Shown here: in pieces, positions 43,650-53,367 of the stretch
How positions within the stretch are numbered: the stretch's first letter is position 1
Layout: each line of letters begins with the position of its first letter
Assembly (NCBI GenBank): GCA_017631635.1
Contig: JAGBSX010000035.1
Location: 1 to 56,309 of the forward strand
DNA length: 56,309 nucleotides
Direction: 5' to 3'
From: Clostridia bacterium
GTDB taxonomy: Bacteria > Bacillota > Clostridia > Christensenellales > RUG350
Position numbers and translations under genes: made by a program
The notes under the pieces: model-generated
Seen by the model: only the letters and a program-made list of their open reading frames with translations
Told to the model about the DNA's origin: nothing
The model's database searches: none

Positions 43650-46010
43650 ATGTTGAAAAAGAGATTTGACAATCCACAAAACCTAGTGCGTGATTTGGCA
43701 GAAGAATTAAATTGCGACGTATACATGGCAGATTTGCTATACTCTAGAGGTATAAAAAACTCTAGACAAGCAAATATGTATCTTTTTCCACGCCTAGAAT
43801 ATTTGACCAATCCACTACTATATACTGGCATGAAAGAGGCTGTGGATAGGATAAGAGTCGCTATAGAATCACGTCAAAAAGTAGTTATATTTGGAGACTA
43901 TGATTGCGACGGAGTATGTGGCGTTGCTATTTTGTGGCAAGCACTTATCGAACATGGTGTGGATTGTGATTATTTCTTGCCAAATAGACATATAGATGGA
44001 TATGGATTGAGTGTCAATGCTCTAGAAAATATAGCCGAAGAGAAATATCCCGACTTAATAATCTCCGTTGACTGTGGTATATCTTGTCGCGAAGAGGTGC
44101 GATATGCTCAAGAGGAACTAGGTATAGACGTGATAGTCACCGACCACCACGAACCACCTGCCGAGATACCCGAATGTGTAGTAGTAGATCCCAAATTGGA
44201 TATAGACAAAGGGTATTTTTCGCAATATTGTGGTGCAGGAGTCGCATTTATGCTAATAACTGCTCTATGGGGGATAGATTATTCATATAAGTTTATAGAT
44301 ATAGCCTCGATAGCCACCATAGGAGACCTTGTACCACTAGAGGGTGATAATAGAATAATAGCATCTCTAGGAATTAATTTGCTAAATAAAAAACCTCGTC
44401 GTGGACTAAAATTGCTACTTGACAATTTGAACGTCACGGGTCTAATTAAATCGTACGACGTATCGTTTAAGATAGTGCCACGTATCAATTCTCTAGGTCG
44501 TATGGGAGATGCGACGCGCGCAATGTTGCTATTTTCTTCGACCGACGATTTCATACTACAATGCACTATTGATGAAATGAATAAAGAAAATACAAACCGT
44601 CAATCAGAGTGTGAATTGGTAGTAAAAGAAGCGACGAAAAAACTAGGGGATATAGATATAACTAAACGAAAATCTATAGTCTTATATTCGGAGAATTGGA
44701 ACGAAGGAGTGTTGGGTATTGCTGCCGCCAAAATAGCAGAAACATATCATAGACCGACTATATTGCTGACCGATTCGGATGATTCTATCAAGGGTAGTGC
44801 AAGAAGTATTGAAAAAATAGATTTGTACAAAGCGCTAAGCGAAGTAAACGAGTATTTTATTTCTTATGGTGGACATAAACAAGCGGCAGGAGTTAGATTA
44901 AAAAAAGAAAATCTAGATGATTTTGTCAATGCGTTTGACACTTATATGCAATCCCTAGATGAAGATGCTTTTGTTAAAAATTATTATTATGATCTAGATA
45001 TGACTGGCGTCAAGGTTGATATTGCCTTTTTGGATGAATTATCCAAATTAGAGCCTTTTGGTATGGGCAATCCTAAACCTACGTATATACTAAGATCAAA
45101 CGACTTAAATTTTGAATACCTAAAGAACCCTCAACATCTAAAGGCTAAGAGTAGCCTTGGGTATAGTGTTTTTGCATTTAATAAAGGTGATGAATACGAA
45201 ATTTTTAATGATAACGTTGAAAAAACTTATCTGGTGGACTTAGGGGTGTCAGAGTATAACAATAGATTGTATCCACAGGCTATAGTAAACCATGTATATA
45301 TCTCTCACCCTTTGTCAAACGTGGTGGAAGAAGAGTGTTTGTTTTCGTATATATCAAAATATATTATCCCTGGCAAAACTGCTAATATCAACGAGATTGA
45401 GTATCAAGAAGACTTTTATAATCTTACAAAAGAAATGCTTGATGCCTCAACTTACGGAACGATTTTCGTAACGTTTAGCGTGTATACGTACAAAAAATTT
45501 GTAGAGTATTTTTCTGCGAATTTTGTGGATTATAAATTAGAGCATTATTATAAGAAAATACCCAACAATATATATAATGCTATAATATTAGCGCCTCAAG
45601 ACAACGTTGATTTTAATGGGTACAAAAATATAATATTTTTGGATGAGATATCTGAAGGCTATACATCTATTTATAAAAAGAGCAATTTGATATTATTCAA
45701 AAAGTTTTCAAATGGACTAAACGTAGTACCTTCTGTAAATAGACAAGATATGATAGATGCATTTACACGTATAAAAAATATCTTGCAAAAAGAAGATATA
45801 AACAGTTGCTATCACGCTATAAAAGTGATAAAAAATGCTAATTTTGAAAATTTTGATACAATTCAGTTGATTTTTGCTTGGTATGTCTTTGAACAATTAG
45901 GTATAATAGATATAGGAGCAAATAATAAATATTGTATAACGTCAGTACGTTCGACTCTTGATAAATCCAAGTTATACAATAGTGTGATAGACAATGGAAT
46001 TATTAGATAA
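43650..46010 (+). CDS. Single-stranded-DNA-specific exonuclease RecJ
   Basis: RecJ is a 5'-to-3' exonuclease for single-stranded DNA in recombination and mismatch repair. The 786-residue product has the DHH-family motifs GDYDCDGVCG near residue 83, SVDCGIS near 138 and VTDHHEPP near 158, then DHHA1 with SYGGHKQAAGVRL near 411 and an OB-fold. The C-terminal 220 residues are a variable extra domain found in Firmicutes RecJ proteins. AGGAAC precedes the ATG. Its end overlaps relA by 17 bases. Confidence 0.94.
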   Translation: MLKKRFDNPQNLVRDLAEELNCDVYMADLLYSRGIKNSRQANMYLFPRLEYLTNPLLYTGMKEAVDRIRVAIESRQKVVIFGDYDCDGVCGVAILWQALIEHGVDCDYFLPNRHIDGYGLSVNALENIAEEKYPDLIISVDCGISCREEVRYAQEELGIDVIVTDHHEPPAEIPECVVVDPKLDIDKGYFSQYCGAGVAFMLITALWGIDYSYKFIDIASIATIGDLVPLEGDNRIIASLGINLLNKKPRRGLKLLLDNLNVTGLIKSYDVSFKIVPRINSLGRMGDATRAMLLFSSTDDFILQCTIDEMNKENTNRQSECELVVKEATKKLGDIDITKRKSIVLYSENWNEGVLGIAAAKIAETYHRPTILLTDSDDSIKGSARSIEKIDLYKALSEVNEYFISYGGHKQAAGVRLKKENLDDFVNAFDTYMQSLDEDAFVKNYYYDLDMTGVKVDIAFLDELSKLEPFGMGNPKPTYILRSNDLNFEYLKNPQHLKAKSSLGYSVFAFNKGDEYEIFNDNVEKTYLVDLGVSEYNNRLYPQAIVNHVYISHPLSNVVEEECLFSYISKYIIPGKTANINEIEYQEDFYNLTKEMLDASTYGTIFVTFSVYTYKKFVEYFSANFVDYKLEHYYKKIPNNIYNAIILAPQDNVDFNGYKNIIFLDEISEGYTSIYKKSNLILFKKFSNGLNVVPSVNRQDMIDAFTRIKNILQKEDINSCYHAIKVIKNANFENFDTIQLIFAWYVFEQLGIIDIGANNKYCITSVRSTLDKSKLYNSVIDNGIIR

Positions 46011-48129
46011 AATAAAAAAATCTTTTGTAGGCAAAGACTACGAAGACATAATGGAAGCATATTATTATGCTCAAGAAATGCATGCCGGTCAGCTGCGTAA
46101 GTCAGGTGAGCCATTTTTCGTGCATCCATGTAGCGTGGCTGATATTCTATTGGAGTACAATCTCGACAAAGAGTCTATAATGGCATCTTTACTCCATGAT
46201 GTGGTGGAAGATACTGAGGCAGAAGCTTGCGATATAGAAAAGAGATTTGGAAAAGAAGTGTTGACTCTCGTAGAAGGTGTCACCAAACTTGCTCAAATTC
46301 AGTTTAAGTCAGAAGAAGATGAACAGGCTGAAAATATGCGCAAGATGTTCTTCGCTATGTCAAAAGACGTGAGAATACTTCTTATTAAATTAGCAGACAG
46401 ATTGCACAATATGCGTACCTTGTCGGCTCTGAGTCCAGATCGTCAGATTGCTATGGCTAAGGAGACTATGGAGATATACGCACCTTTAGCAGGTAGACTA
46501 GGTATCTCTAACCTAAAGGTTGAGTTGGACGACTTGTCAATGAAATTTTTATATCCTGAAGATTACAAAAACCTAGTCAAACTCGTAGCGCAAAAGAAAG
46601 AAGAACGCAAAGAATTTGTAGACAAGGTGTGTTCTATTCTAAAAGATAAATTGGTAGAACTAGGGATAGCCGGCGAAGTTTGGGGTAGACCAAAGCACCT
46701 GTATAGTATATACAAAAAGATGCATAAGCAAGGCAAGTCATTTGACCAAATATATGATTTGATAGCAGTCAGAGTTATAGTCAACGATATCAAAGAGTGC
46801 TATAGCATACTAGGTTCTATACACAGCATGTGGAAACCTCTACCTGGTAGATTCAAAGATTATATTGCTATGCCTAAGCCAAATAATTATCAATCGTTAC
46901 ATACGACTGTAATGACTAAATTTGGCGAACCATTTGAGATACAAATACGCACACACCAAATGCATCGCATAGCCGAATATGGTATAGCGGCACATTGGAG
47001 ATACAAAGAAGGTGGCGGTAGGTCGATAGTTGATGAAAAACTCGCTTGGTTGAGAGAGGCTATGGAGGTCCAAGGAGAAGTAAAAGACTCCAAAGAGTTT
47101 ATAAACGGCCTAAAAATCGACTTGTTTGATGATGAAGTTTTTGTATTTACTCCAAAAGGCGACGTGATAAATTTGCCTGTAGGATCTACAATACTTGATT
47201 TTGCTTATGCTATCCATAGTGCGGTAGGAAATAAATGTGTAAGTGGTAAGATTAACAATCGAATTATGCCTATTGACACCCAACTCAAGACTGGTGATAT
47301 AATAGAAATAATTACCTCTAACAATTCAAAAGGACCAAGCCGTGATTGGCTCAAGATAGTCAAAACTGCACAAGCGAGAGCAAAAATTAGGCAATTCTTC
47401 AAGAAAGAAATGCTTGAAGAAAACATTAAAAACGGTAAAGATATCCTTGAGAGGGAAGCGAAGAGAAAAGGCTTTAATTTGTCCGAACTAATGCAACCTG
47501 CTTGGTTAGAAATTATTATGCAAAAGTACAGTTTTTCTTCTGTAGACGAATTGTACGCATCAGTAGGATACGGTGGTATTACTAGCAATAAGATATTGCT
47601 AAGATTGCTAGACTTCAAGAGACAAGACGAAGCGCGTAATGCGACAAATCTAATAATTGACAAACCTGACCAAGTGAGACCTAGACAGAAGAACGCTACT
47701 GGTGGTATTATCATCAAGGGATATGATGATTTTGCAGTAAGACTATCCAAGTGTTGCGCTCCTGTACCTGGAGATCAAATAGTAGGATATATATCTAGAG
47801 GCAGAGGTGTGAGTATCCACCGAAAAGACTGTCCAAATATGAAGAATATCCAGCCAGAGAGACTAATGGAGGCCAAGTGGCCTACCAATATATCAGATAG
47901 TTTTGAGGCTAACGTGATGATTAAGGCTTACGATAGAGAAGGCTTGCTAGGAGATATGCTAGGAGTTTTGTCTGCACAAAAAGTGCCGATAAGGGCTGTC
48001 TCTGCGAAAACTGATAAAAACCAGGCTACTATAGTCGTATCTATACAAGTAAATGGTACTGACGTATTAGACAACGTTATCAAAAAAATCAAAACTTTCA
48101 AAGACGTACAAGACGTATTCCGTACCTAA
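45994..48129 (+). CDS. RelA/SpoT-type bifunctional (p)ppGpp synthetase/hydrolase
   Basis: This enzyme makes and degrades the stringent response alarmone (p)ppGpp. The 711-residue product has an intact hydrolase HD domain (HPCSVADILL and LLHDVVEDTEA, residues 44-75), the synthetase domain with GRPKHLYSIYKKMHKQ near 225 and NNYQSLHTTV near 297, a TGS domain with VFTPKGDVINLP near 385, and a C-terminal zinc-finger/ACT part with KCCAPVPGDQIVGY near 587. Both activities should be functional. It overlaps recJ and precedes dtd, the usual Firmicutes order. Confidence 0.96.
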   Translation: MELLDKIKKSFVGKDYEDIMEAYYYAQEMHAGQLRKSGEPFFVHPCSVADILLEYNLDKESIMASLLHDVVEDTEAEACDIEKRFGKEVLTLVEGVTKLAQIQFKSEEDEQAENMRKMFFAMSKDVRILLIKLADRLHNMRTLSALSPDRQIAMAKETMEIYAPLAGRLGISNLKVELDDLSMKFLYPEDYKNLVKLVAQKKEERKEFVDKVCSILKDKLVELGIAGEVWGRPKHLYSIYKKMHKQGKSFDQIYDLIAVRVIVNDIKECYSILGSIHSMWKPLPGRFKDYIAMPKPNNYQSLHTTVMTKFGEPFEIQIRTHQMHRIAEYGIAAHWRYKEGGGRSIVDEKLAWLREAMEVQGEVKDSKEFINGLKIDLFDDEVFVFTPKGDVINLPVGSTILDFAYAIHSAVGNKCVSGKINNRIMPIDTQLKTGDIIEIITSNNSKGPSRDWLKIVKTAQARAKIRQFFKKEMLEENIKNGKDILEREAKRKGFNLSELMQPAWLEIIMQKYSFSSVDELYASVGYGGITSNKILLRLLDFKRQDEARNATNLIIDKPDQVRPRQKNATGGIIIKGYDDFAVRLSKCCAPVPGDQIVGYISRGRGVSIHRKDCPNMKNIQPERLMEAKWPTNISDSFEANVMIKAYDREGLLGDMLGVLSAQKVPIRAVSAKTDKNQATIVVSIQVNGTDVLDNVIKKIKTFKDVQDVFRT

Positions 48130-48140
48130 ACACGACCAAG

Positions 48141-48584
48141 ATGAAACTAGTTATCCAAAGAGTATCAAATGCGAATATAAGTTATCAAGGCTATCATAGC
48201 ACTATTGGCAAAGGCTACGTAGTGCTATGTGGCTTTTTGCCTACTGACAATAATCAAATTATTCATCATTTGCTTGACAAGTTGTTGAAATTGCGAATAT
48301 TTGAAGATGCAAATGGAAAAATGAATAAATCAATCGTCGATATTCAGGGAGATATAATGTTTGTACCAAATTTTACTTTGTATGCTGACGCGTCTAGCAG
48401 TAATAGACCTAGTTTTTCTGCCGCAGCACCTGCTCGCGTGTCGATGCCTATGTACGAAGAGTGTGTACAATATCTAAATGCGATTTATCCTATAGACAAA
48501 CTTGCTTTTGGTGGATTTGGTGAAGATATGACAGTAAATATTGTTAATGATGGACCTGTGACTATTATTTTGGAGGAAAATTAA
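48141..48584 (+). CDS. D-aminoacyl-tRNA deacylase
   Basis: Dtd hydrolyses D-amino acids wrongly attached to tRNA. The 147-residue product begins with KLVIQRVSNANISY and has the two active-site segments: NFTLYADASSSNRPSFSAAAP near residue 78, where the usual form begins SQFTL, and the C-terminal NDGPVTIILE near 137, which normally carries NGPVT. Length is typical. There is no strong ribosome site, so it may depend on translation from relA, 11 bases upstream. Confidence 0.94.
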   Translation: MKLVIQRVSNANISYQGYHSTIGKGYVVLCGFLPTDNNQIIHHLLDKLLKLRIFEDANGKMNKSIVDIQGDIMFVPNFTLYADASSSNRPSFSAAAPARVSMPMYEECVQYLNAIYPIDKLAFGGFGEDMTVNIVNDGPVTIILEEN

Positions 48585-48585
48585 C

Positions 48586-49209
48586 ATGATTAAAATGACG
48601 TCTCTCAAGACTGGACCTGTCGGTGTAAATACATATATAGTATACGATAATGATACAAACAAAGGTTTTATCGTAGATCCAGGTGGCAATGAAGATAAGA
48701 TTTTATCAAAAATCAATGAACTAGGCATAGAAGTGAAGGATATATTGCTCACTCACGGTCATTTTGATCATTGTGGGGCTTGCGCAAAGTTGCAGAAGGT
48801 GGGTATGAAAGTGTATATTCACAACTCTGATGCCGAAAAACTTATCTCAGATGAAAACATGTCAAAATTAGTACCATGGTACAAATTTGAACAGTTTGAG
48901 GCTGATGAAAAAATCGTCGATGGACAAGTACTAGAAATAGGTGGTATTCAAATCACCGTATTGCATACCCCAGGTCATACTTCGGGTGGAGTATGTTACA
49001 TAGTTGACAAATGGATATTTAGTGGGGATACTTTGTTTAAAAACAGCATTGGAAGAACAGATTTGGACAAATCTGCATCTCACAGTATGCTAGTATATAG
49101 TATTAAGAAAAAGTTGTTTGCTCTAGAAGGGGATTACGACGTGTATCCTGGGCACGAATCATTTACAACGCTAAATAATGAGAAACAGTACAATCCATAT
49201 TTAACCTAA
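48586..49209 (+). CDS. MBL-fold metallo-hydrolase (glyoxalase II-like)
   Basis: This 207-residue metallo-beta-lactamase-fold hydrolase has the metal motif THGHFDHCGA near residue 52, a further histidine in HTPGHTSGG near 127, the aspartate in FSGDTLF near 146 and the last histidine in VYPGHESFTT near 187. These are the two-metal ligands of the family. The substrate is unknown; related genes next to dtd and relA are called YqgX/YcbL-like. GGAGG precedes the ATG. Its TAA stop overlaps the hemZ start. Confidence 0.9.
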   Translation: MIKMTSLKTGPVGVNTYIVYDNDTNKGFIVDPGGNEDKILSKINELGIEVKDILLTHGHFDHCGACAKLQKVGMKVYIHNSDAEKLISDENMSKLVPWYKFEQFEADEKIVDGQVLEIGGIQITVLHTPGHTSGGVCYIVDKWIFSGDTLFKNSIGRTDLDKSASHSMLVYSIKKKLFALEGDYDVYPGHESFTTLNNEKQYNPYLT

Positions 49210-50591
49210 TGAATATAAGTCTAATCACACAATTCCCAGAATTTGAAAATGAATACGTTGACGTTGTCAATGCTTTTTCTCCATATGTAAAATTAGACGA
49301 AAATGGGCTTGAAATTCAAATTTTAAGAGAAAATCTAGATAATTCATGTAAGATTAGTATAAAATATGGCGATTTTCATAATACTCAAACGTTAAAATTA
49401 ACAAATGATTTGATAGTTGACAAACGTTATCTAAAGCGAATTAGCAAGACGTTGCTATATCAAGCGCTAACGAATTTGACAAACGTGTCATTGCCATGGG
49501 GAAGTTTGACAGGAATAAGACCTACAAAACTTGCTAGAGAATTGGGTGGTGCAAAATTTTTGCAAGAGGACTTTTTTGTCTCTTTAGACAAAGCAAAATT
49601 AGTTGACGACATACTAGCAAACCAAGGCAACATTGTAGATGACAATCCTAAAAACGTGGATATATATGTAAATATACCTTTTTGTGTGTCTAGGTGTAGT
49701 TATTGTTCTTTTATCTCGGCGCTTTATGATCAGAAGAAAAAATTCATGAAAGATTATACTAAGGCGCTGGCTAAAGAAATAGAGGCTACTATACAGATAA
49801 TCTCAAATAAATCCCTCAACCTAAGATCAATTTACGTAGGTGGTGGTACTCCAACGTCATTAAGTGCTGATGAAACGTATGATGCATTGTATCCATTGAC
49901 AAAGGTCAATAACGTGGAGTTTACTATAGAAGCAGGTAGACCTGACACTATAAGCGTAGAAAAATTAGAAGTAATCAAATCTTTGGGTGCTAGTCGCATT
50001 AGTGTAAATCCGCAGACTTTTAATAAAAAGACACTAGATTTGATAGGTAGACGTCATAGTGTAGAGGATATATATACTGCGTATGATATCGTCAAAAGAT
50101 ATGATTTGAGTATAAATATGGACCTAATAGCCAGTTTGCCAGGTGAGACTTATCAAGATTTTGTCAATTCTTTGACTTGCGCTATCGATTTGTATCCAGA
50201 TGATATCACAGTACATACTTTGGCGATAAAGAGAAGTTCATCTATGTCTTTGGACGGATACGACAATACTAGTGACGTGGCATCTATGATGGTGGAGTAT
50301 AGTCTAAATACGTTGCAAAATGCTGGTTATAAGCCATATTATTTGTATCGACAAAAGCATATGAGTGGCAATTTGGAGAACGTAGGCTATACTAGATCAA
50401 AACCTGTGATTTACAATATTGACAATATGGAAGAATGTTCTTCGATACTCGCAAACGGTGCAGGTGGCATCTCGAAAAATTGTCTTTTTGGAAAAAATAG
50501 GATAGAGAGAATTTCAAATGCAAAGAATATAGAAGAGTATTTGCGTAGAATCGACGAAATTATTGAAAAAAAGATTGATTTTTTCTCTTAA
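49209..50591 (+). CDS. Radical SAM coproporphyrinogen dehydrogenase-like protein HemZ
   Basis: HemZ is an oxygen-independent coproporphyrinogen oxidase-like radical SAM protein. The 460-residue product has a HemZ-specific N-terminal domain (with SLPWGSLTGIRPTKLA near residue 93) and the 4Fe-4S site NIPFCVSRCSYCSF (C-x3-C-x2-C) near 154, then YVGGGTPTSL near 199 and ISVNPQTFNKKTLDLIGRRH near 264. The real substrate in anaerobic Clostridia is uncertain. It has no ribosome site and starts in a TAATG overlap with the MBL gene, so it is translationally coupled. Confidence 0.92.
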   Translation: MNISLITQFPEFENEYVDVVNAFSPYVKLDENGLEIQILRENLDNSCKISIKYGDFHNTQTLKLTNDLIVDKRYLKRISKTLLYQALTNLTNVSLPWGSLTGIRPTKLARELGGAKFLQEDFFVSLDKAKLVDDILANQGNIVDDNPKNVDIYVNIPFCVSRCSYCSFISALYDQKKKFMKDYTKALAKEIEATIQIISNKSLNLRSIYVGGGTPTSLSADETYDALYPLTKVNNVEFTIEAGRPDTISVEKLEVIKSLGASRISVNPQTFNKKTLDLIGRRHSVEDIYTAYDIVKRYDLSINMDLIASLPGETYQDFVNSLTCAIDLYPDDITVHTLAIKRSSSMSLDGYDNTSDVASMMVEYSLNTLQNAGYKPYYLYRQKHMSGNLENVGYTRSKPVIYNIDNMEECSSILANGAGGISKNCLFGKNRIERISNAKNIEEYLRRIDEIIEKKIDFFS

Positions 50592-50607
50592 ATTAGCCGA
50601 AAAACGT

Positions 50608-50636
50608 TTTACAATATATTAATTATATGATATACT
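50608..50636 (+). promoter_or_regulatory. SigmaA promoter of rpsO
   Basis: TTTACA (50608-50613), 17 bases, then TATACT (50631-50636). The start should be near 50643, giving a leader of about 88 bases. Confidence 0.75.
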
Positions 50637-50642
50637 CTTACA

Positions 50643-50730
50643 GTACTTTGTCGAGGTTTGGCGAATTATACTCCGACGCCATACTTTGATAATAGTGTAA
50701 TAATATCCAAAATTTAGGAGGTAAAGCAAG
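50643..50730 (+). promoter_or_regulatory. Structured rpsO leader, possible S15 autoregulatory element
   Basis: The leader contains a stem of TGGCG with CGCCA (about 50658-50680) over a 12-base loop, and an AGTACTTTG/ATACTTTG repeat around it. Ribosomal protein S15 regulates its own mRNA leader in several bacteria through diverse structures. The present fold is not one I can match, so this is an inference. Confidence 0.35.
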
Positions 50731-50991
50731 ATGGATATCAATAAAAACGAGATTATTGCTAAGTTTGCTAGACACGAGGGAGATACAGGTTCTCCTGAGG
50801 TGCAAGTAGCACTACTAACTGCAAGAATTGAGATGCTAAATGCTCACTTGGCTGTTCACAAGAAGGATCACCACTCACGCCGTGGTCTTTTGAAGATGGT
50901 CGGTCAAAGAAGAAATATGCTTAACTATCTCAAGAATCTAGATATCGAAAGATACAGAGCATTGATTAGCGCATTGAATTTGAGAAAGTAA
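50731..50991 (+). CDS. 30S ribosomal protein S15
   Basis: S15 binds 16S rRNA helices early in assembly of the small subunit. The 86-residue product is slightly shorter than the usual 89 and keeps the conserved core [22 protein letters not shown] near residue 15, [19 protein letters not shown] near 42 and the final [21 protein letters not shown]-type helix. GGAGG lies before the ATG. It is followed by a terminator-like hairpin and pnp, the conserved arrangement. Confidence 0.97.
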   Translation: MDINKNEIIAKFARHEGDTGSPEVQVALLTARIEMLNAHLAVHKKDHHSRRGLLKMVGQRRNMLNYLKNLDIERYRALISALNLRK

Positions 50992-50992
50992 T

Positions 50993-51020
50993 AAAATGGT
51001 GGAGTTTTCCACCATTTTTT
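50993..51020 (+). terminator. Terminator or processing hairpin between rpsO and pnp
   Basis: AAAATGGTGG (50993-51002) pairs perfectly with CCACCATTTT (51009-51018) around AGTTTT, then more T. Hairpins here often act as partial terminators or RNase III sites that control pnp. Confidence 0.85.
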
Positions 51021-51111
51021 ACATAGATTTGTCCGATACTTATCTATGTATGCCCGATACGGCAGGAGATTTGGTCGTATCATAGTGTGGGCGAGAATGA
51101 AGGAGGTAATA

Positions 51112-53202
51112 ATGAATTTTAAAGTTTTCAAGACCGTAATCGGCGGTAAAGAGGTCTCTGTAGAGACTGGTAAGTATTGCGAGCAAGCAAATGGTTCTTG
51201 TATCGTAAGATGTGGTGATACCGTGGTGCAAACCAACGTCACTATGTCAAAAGCACCTAGAGATGGTATGGATTTCTTCCCTCTAGGAGTAGATTTTGAA
51301 GAGAAAATGTATGCTGTAGGTAAGATACCTGGCGGTTTTAAGAAGAGAGAAGGTCGTCCTAGTGACAAGGCTATATTGACTTCACGTCTTATCGATAGAC
51401 CTATCAGACCTTTGTTCCCAAAGGGACTATTCAATGACGTAGCCGTAGTTGCTACTGCTCTATCTGTTGATACCAACAACCCACCTGAGGTGTTCGCTAT
51501 GTTGGGTAGTTCGATAGCATTGTCTATCTCTGATATACCTTTCATGGGACCTACTGGTTCGGTAGTAGTAGGTATGGTAGATGGTGAGTACGTCATCAAC
51601 CCAGATACAGCTCAGAGAGATAAGAGCAAATTGCATTTGTCCCTAAGCGGTACTAAAGATGCTATCATGATGGTAGAGGCTGGCGCTAATGAGTTGACTG
51701 AAGAAGAAATGCTAGGCGCTATACTCTTTGGACATGAAGAAATTAAGAAAATAGTTGCATTTATTGAGGAGATTGTCAAGGAAGTAGGCAAGCCAAAGAG
51801 AGAGATGGAACTATATCACGTAGATGCTCAAATCGACGCTGACGTTCGTGCTTATGCTAGTGAAAAGATGGATTATGTCCTAGAGGCATTTGATAGACAT
51901 GAGCGTGAGGCTCGTGAAGAGGCTCTTGATAAGGAAGTATATGATCATTTTGCTGATATCTATCCTGATGGCCGTAGAAATATCGGTGATATCCTCTACG
52001 CTATGAAAAAAGAGAAGGTCAGAGGCAAGATAATAGACGATGGTATTAGACCTGATGGTAGAACCTTGACCGAAATCAGACCTATATGGTGCGAAGTAGG
52101 TATGCTACCTAGAGTACATGGTAGTGCAGTATTTACTAGAGGTATGACTCAGGCTATGACTACCGCTACACTTGGCACTATCGGTGAGGTACAAAAACTA
52201 GAAGGTCTAGATGATGATGTATTCAAGAGATATATGCATCACTACAATATGCCTCCATACAGCACTGGTGAGGCAAAAGCGCTAAAGAGCCCAGGTCGTC
52301 GTGAGATTGGCCACGGAGCGTTGGCAGAGCGCGCACTAGAGCCTATGCTACCATCCGAAGAAGAGTTTCCATATGCTATAAGAACTGTATCTGAGATACT
52401 AAGTTCTAATGGTTCTACTTCTCAGGCTAGTGTATGTGGTTCTACTCTAGCACTTATGGATGCTGGTGTACCTCTAAAAGCCCCTGTAGCAGGTATCGCA
52501 ATGGGTCTTATCAAAGATGAGTCCAAGGGTAAAGTAGCCGTATTGTCCGATATACAAGGTCTAGAGGACTTCTTGGGAGATATGGACTTCAAGGTAGCAG
52601 GTACTACCAAGGGTATAACTGCTATCCAAATGGATATCAAGATCAAAGGTATAGACGAGGCAATTCTACGTCAAGCACTAGAGCAAGCACGTCAAGGAAG
52701 ATTGCATATACTTAGCAAGATGCTAGAAGTATTGCCTGAGCCAAGAGCAGAATTGTCAAAGTATGCTCCAAAGATAATATCTTTCTCTATCAATCCTGAG
52801 AAAATTAAGGACGTTATCGGTTCTGGTGGTAAAGTTATCAATAAGATAATTGAAGATACAGGTGTTAAGATTGATATCAATGATGATGGTCTAGTATTTA
52901 TCGCTAGTATCGATACTGCTATGGCTGACAAGGCAAAAGAGATCATTAATAATATCGTCAAAGATCCAGAAGTAGGCGATACTTACGTAGGCAAAGTTGT
53001 TAGAATTCTTCAATTTGGTGCGTTTGTAGAACTTGCTCCAGGTAGAGATGGTATGATACACATATCCAAACTATCCAAAGAAAGAGTTGAGAAAGTGGAA
53101 GATATCGTGAATATCGGAGATACCGTTAAGGTAAAAGTTATCAAGATAGATGACAAGAGCCGTATCGATCTCAAACTTGTAGAAGTAATTGAAAAGCAAT
53201 AA
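51112..53202 (+). CDS. Polyribonucleotide nucleotidyltransferase (PNPase)
   Basis: PNPase degrades RNA 3' to 5' using phosphate and can add nucleotides in reverse. The 696-residue product has two RNase PH domains (MDFFPLGVDFEEKMYAVGKIPGGF near residue 56, and TRGMTQAMTTATLG near 345, with FLGDMDFKVAGT near 488), a KH domain with VIGSGGKVINKI near 570 and a C-terminal S1 domain with QFGAFVELAPGRDGMIH. I start at the ATG at 51112, with AGGAGGT upstream; the open frame begins earlier at 51046. Length is typical. Confidence 0.97.
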   Translation: MNFKVFKTVIGGKEVSVETGKYCEQANGSCIVRCGDTVVQTNVTMSKAPRDGMDFFPLGVDFEEKMYAVGKIPGGFKKREGRPSDKAILTSRLIDRPIRPLFPKGLFNDVAVVATALSVDTNNPPEVFAMLGSSIALSISDIPFMGPTGSVVVGMVDGEYVINPDTAQRDKSKLHLSLSGTKDAIMMVEAGANELTEEEMLGAILFGHEEIKKIVAFIEEIVKEVGKPKREMELYHVDAQIDADVRAYASEKMDYVLEAFDRHEREAREEALDKEVYDHFADIYPDGRRNIGDILYAMKKEKVRGKIIDDGIRPDGRTLTEIRPIWCEVGMLPRVHGSAVFTRGMTQAMTTATLGTIGEVQKLEGLDDDVFKRYMHHYNMPPYSTGEAKALKSPGRREIGHGALAERALEPMLPSEEEFPYAIRTVSEILSSNGSTSQASVCGSTLALMDAGVPLKAPVAGIAMGLIKDESKGKVAVLSDIQGLEDFLGDMDFKVAGTTKGITAIQMDIKIKGIDEAILRQALEQARQGRLHILSKMLEVLPEPRAELSKYAPKIISFSINPEKIKDVIGSGGKVINKIIEDTGVKIDINDDGLVFIASIDTAMADKAKEIINNIVKDPEVGDTYVGKVVRILQFGAFVELAPGRDGMIHISKLSKERVEKVEDIVNIGDTVKVKVIKIDDKSRIDLKLVEVIEKQ

Positions 53203-53208
53203 TTGAAC

Positions 53209-53242
53209 AAAATCGACAATCTCAAAAGGTTGTCGATTTTTT
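53209..53242 (+). terminator. Terminator after pnp
   Basis: AAAATCGACAA (53209-53219) pairs perfectly with TTGTCGATTTT (53230-53240) over a ten-base loop; two further T follow. Confidence 0.88.
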
Positions 53243-53293
53243 ATGCAGTTTTTTAATATATTCAATATATAGATTGAGTAATTTGTTCAATAA

Positions 53294-53313
53294 ATGTACA
53301 TAATTTGGTACAT
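53294..53313 (+). promoter_or_regulatory. Inverted repeat upstream of the M16 peptidase promoter
   Basis: ATGTAC (53294-53299) and GTACAT (53308-53313) form a perfect inverted repeat eight bases before the -35 element. It could be an operator. No other copy in the window was noted. Confidence 0.3.
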
Positions 53314-53320
53314 GTAGGAC

Positions 53321-53350
53321 TTTACATTGATAGGGTGTATGTCGTATAAT
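53321..53350 (+). promoter_or_regulatory. SigmaA promoter of the M16 peptidase gene
   Basis: TTTACA (53321-53326), an 18-base spacer and TATAAT (53345-53350). The start would be near 53357, directly before GAGGTGA and the ATG at 53368. Confidence 0.65.
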
Positions 53351-53367
53351 AGATAAAGAGGTGAAAT

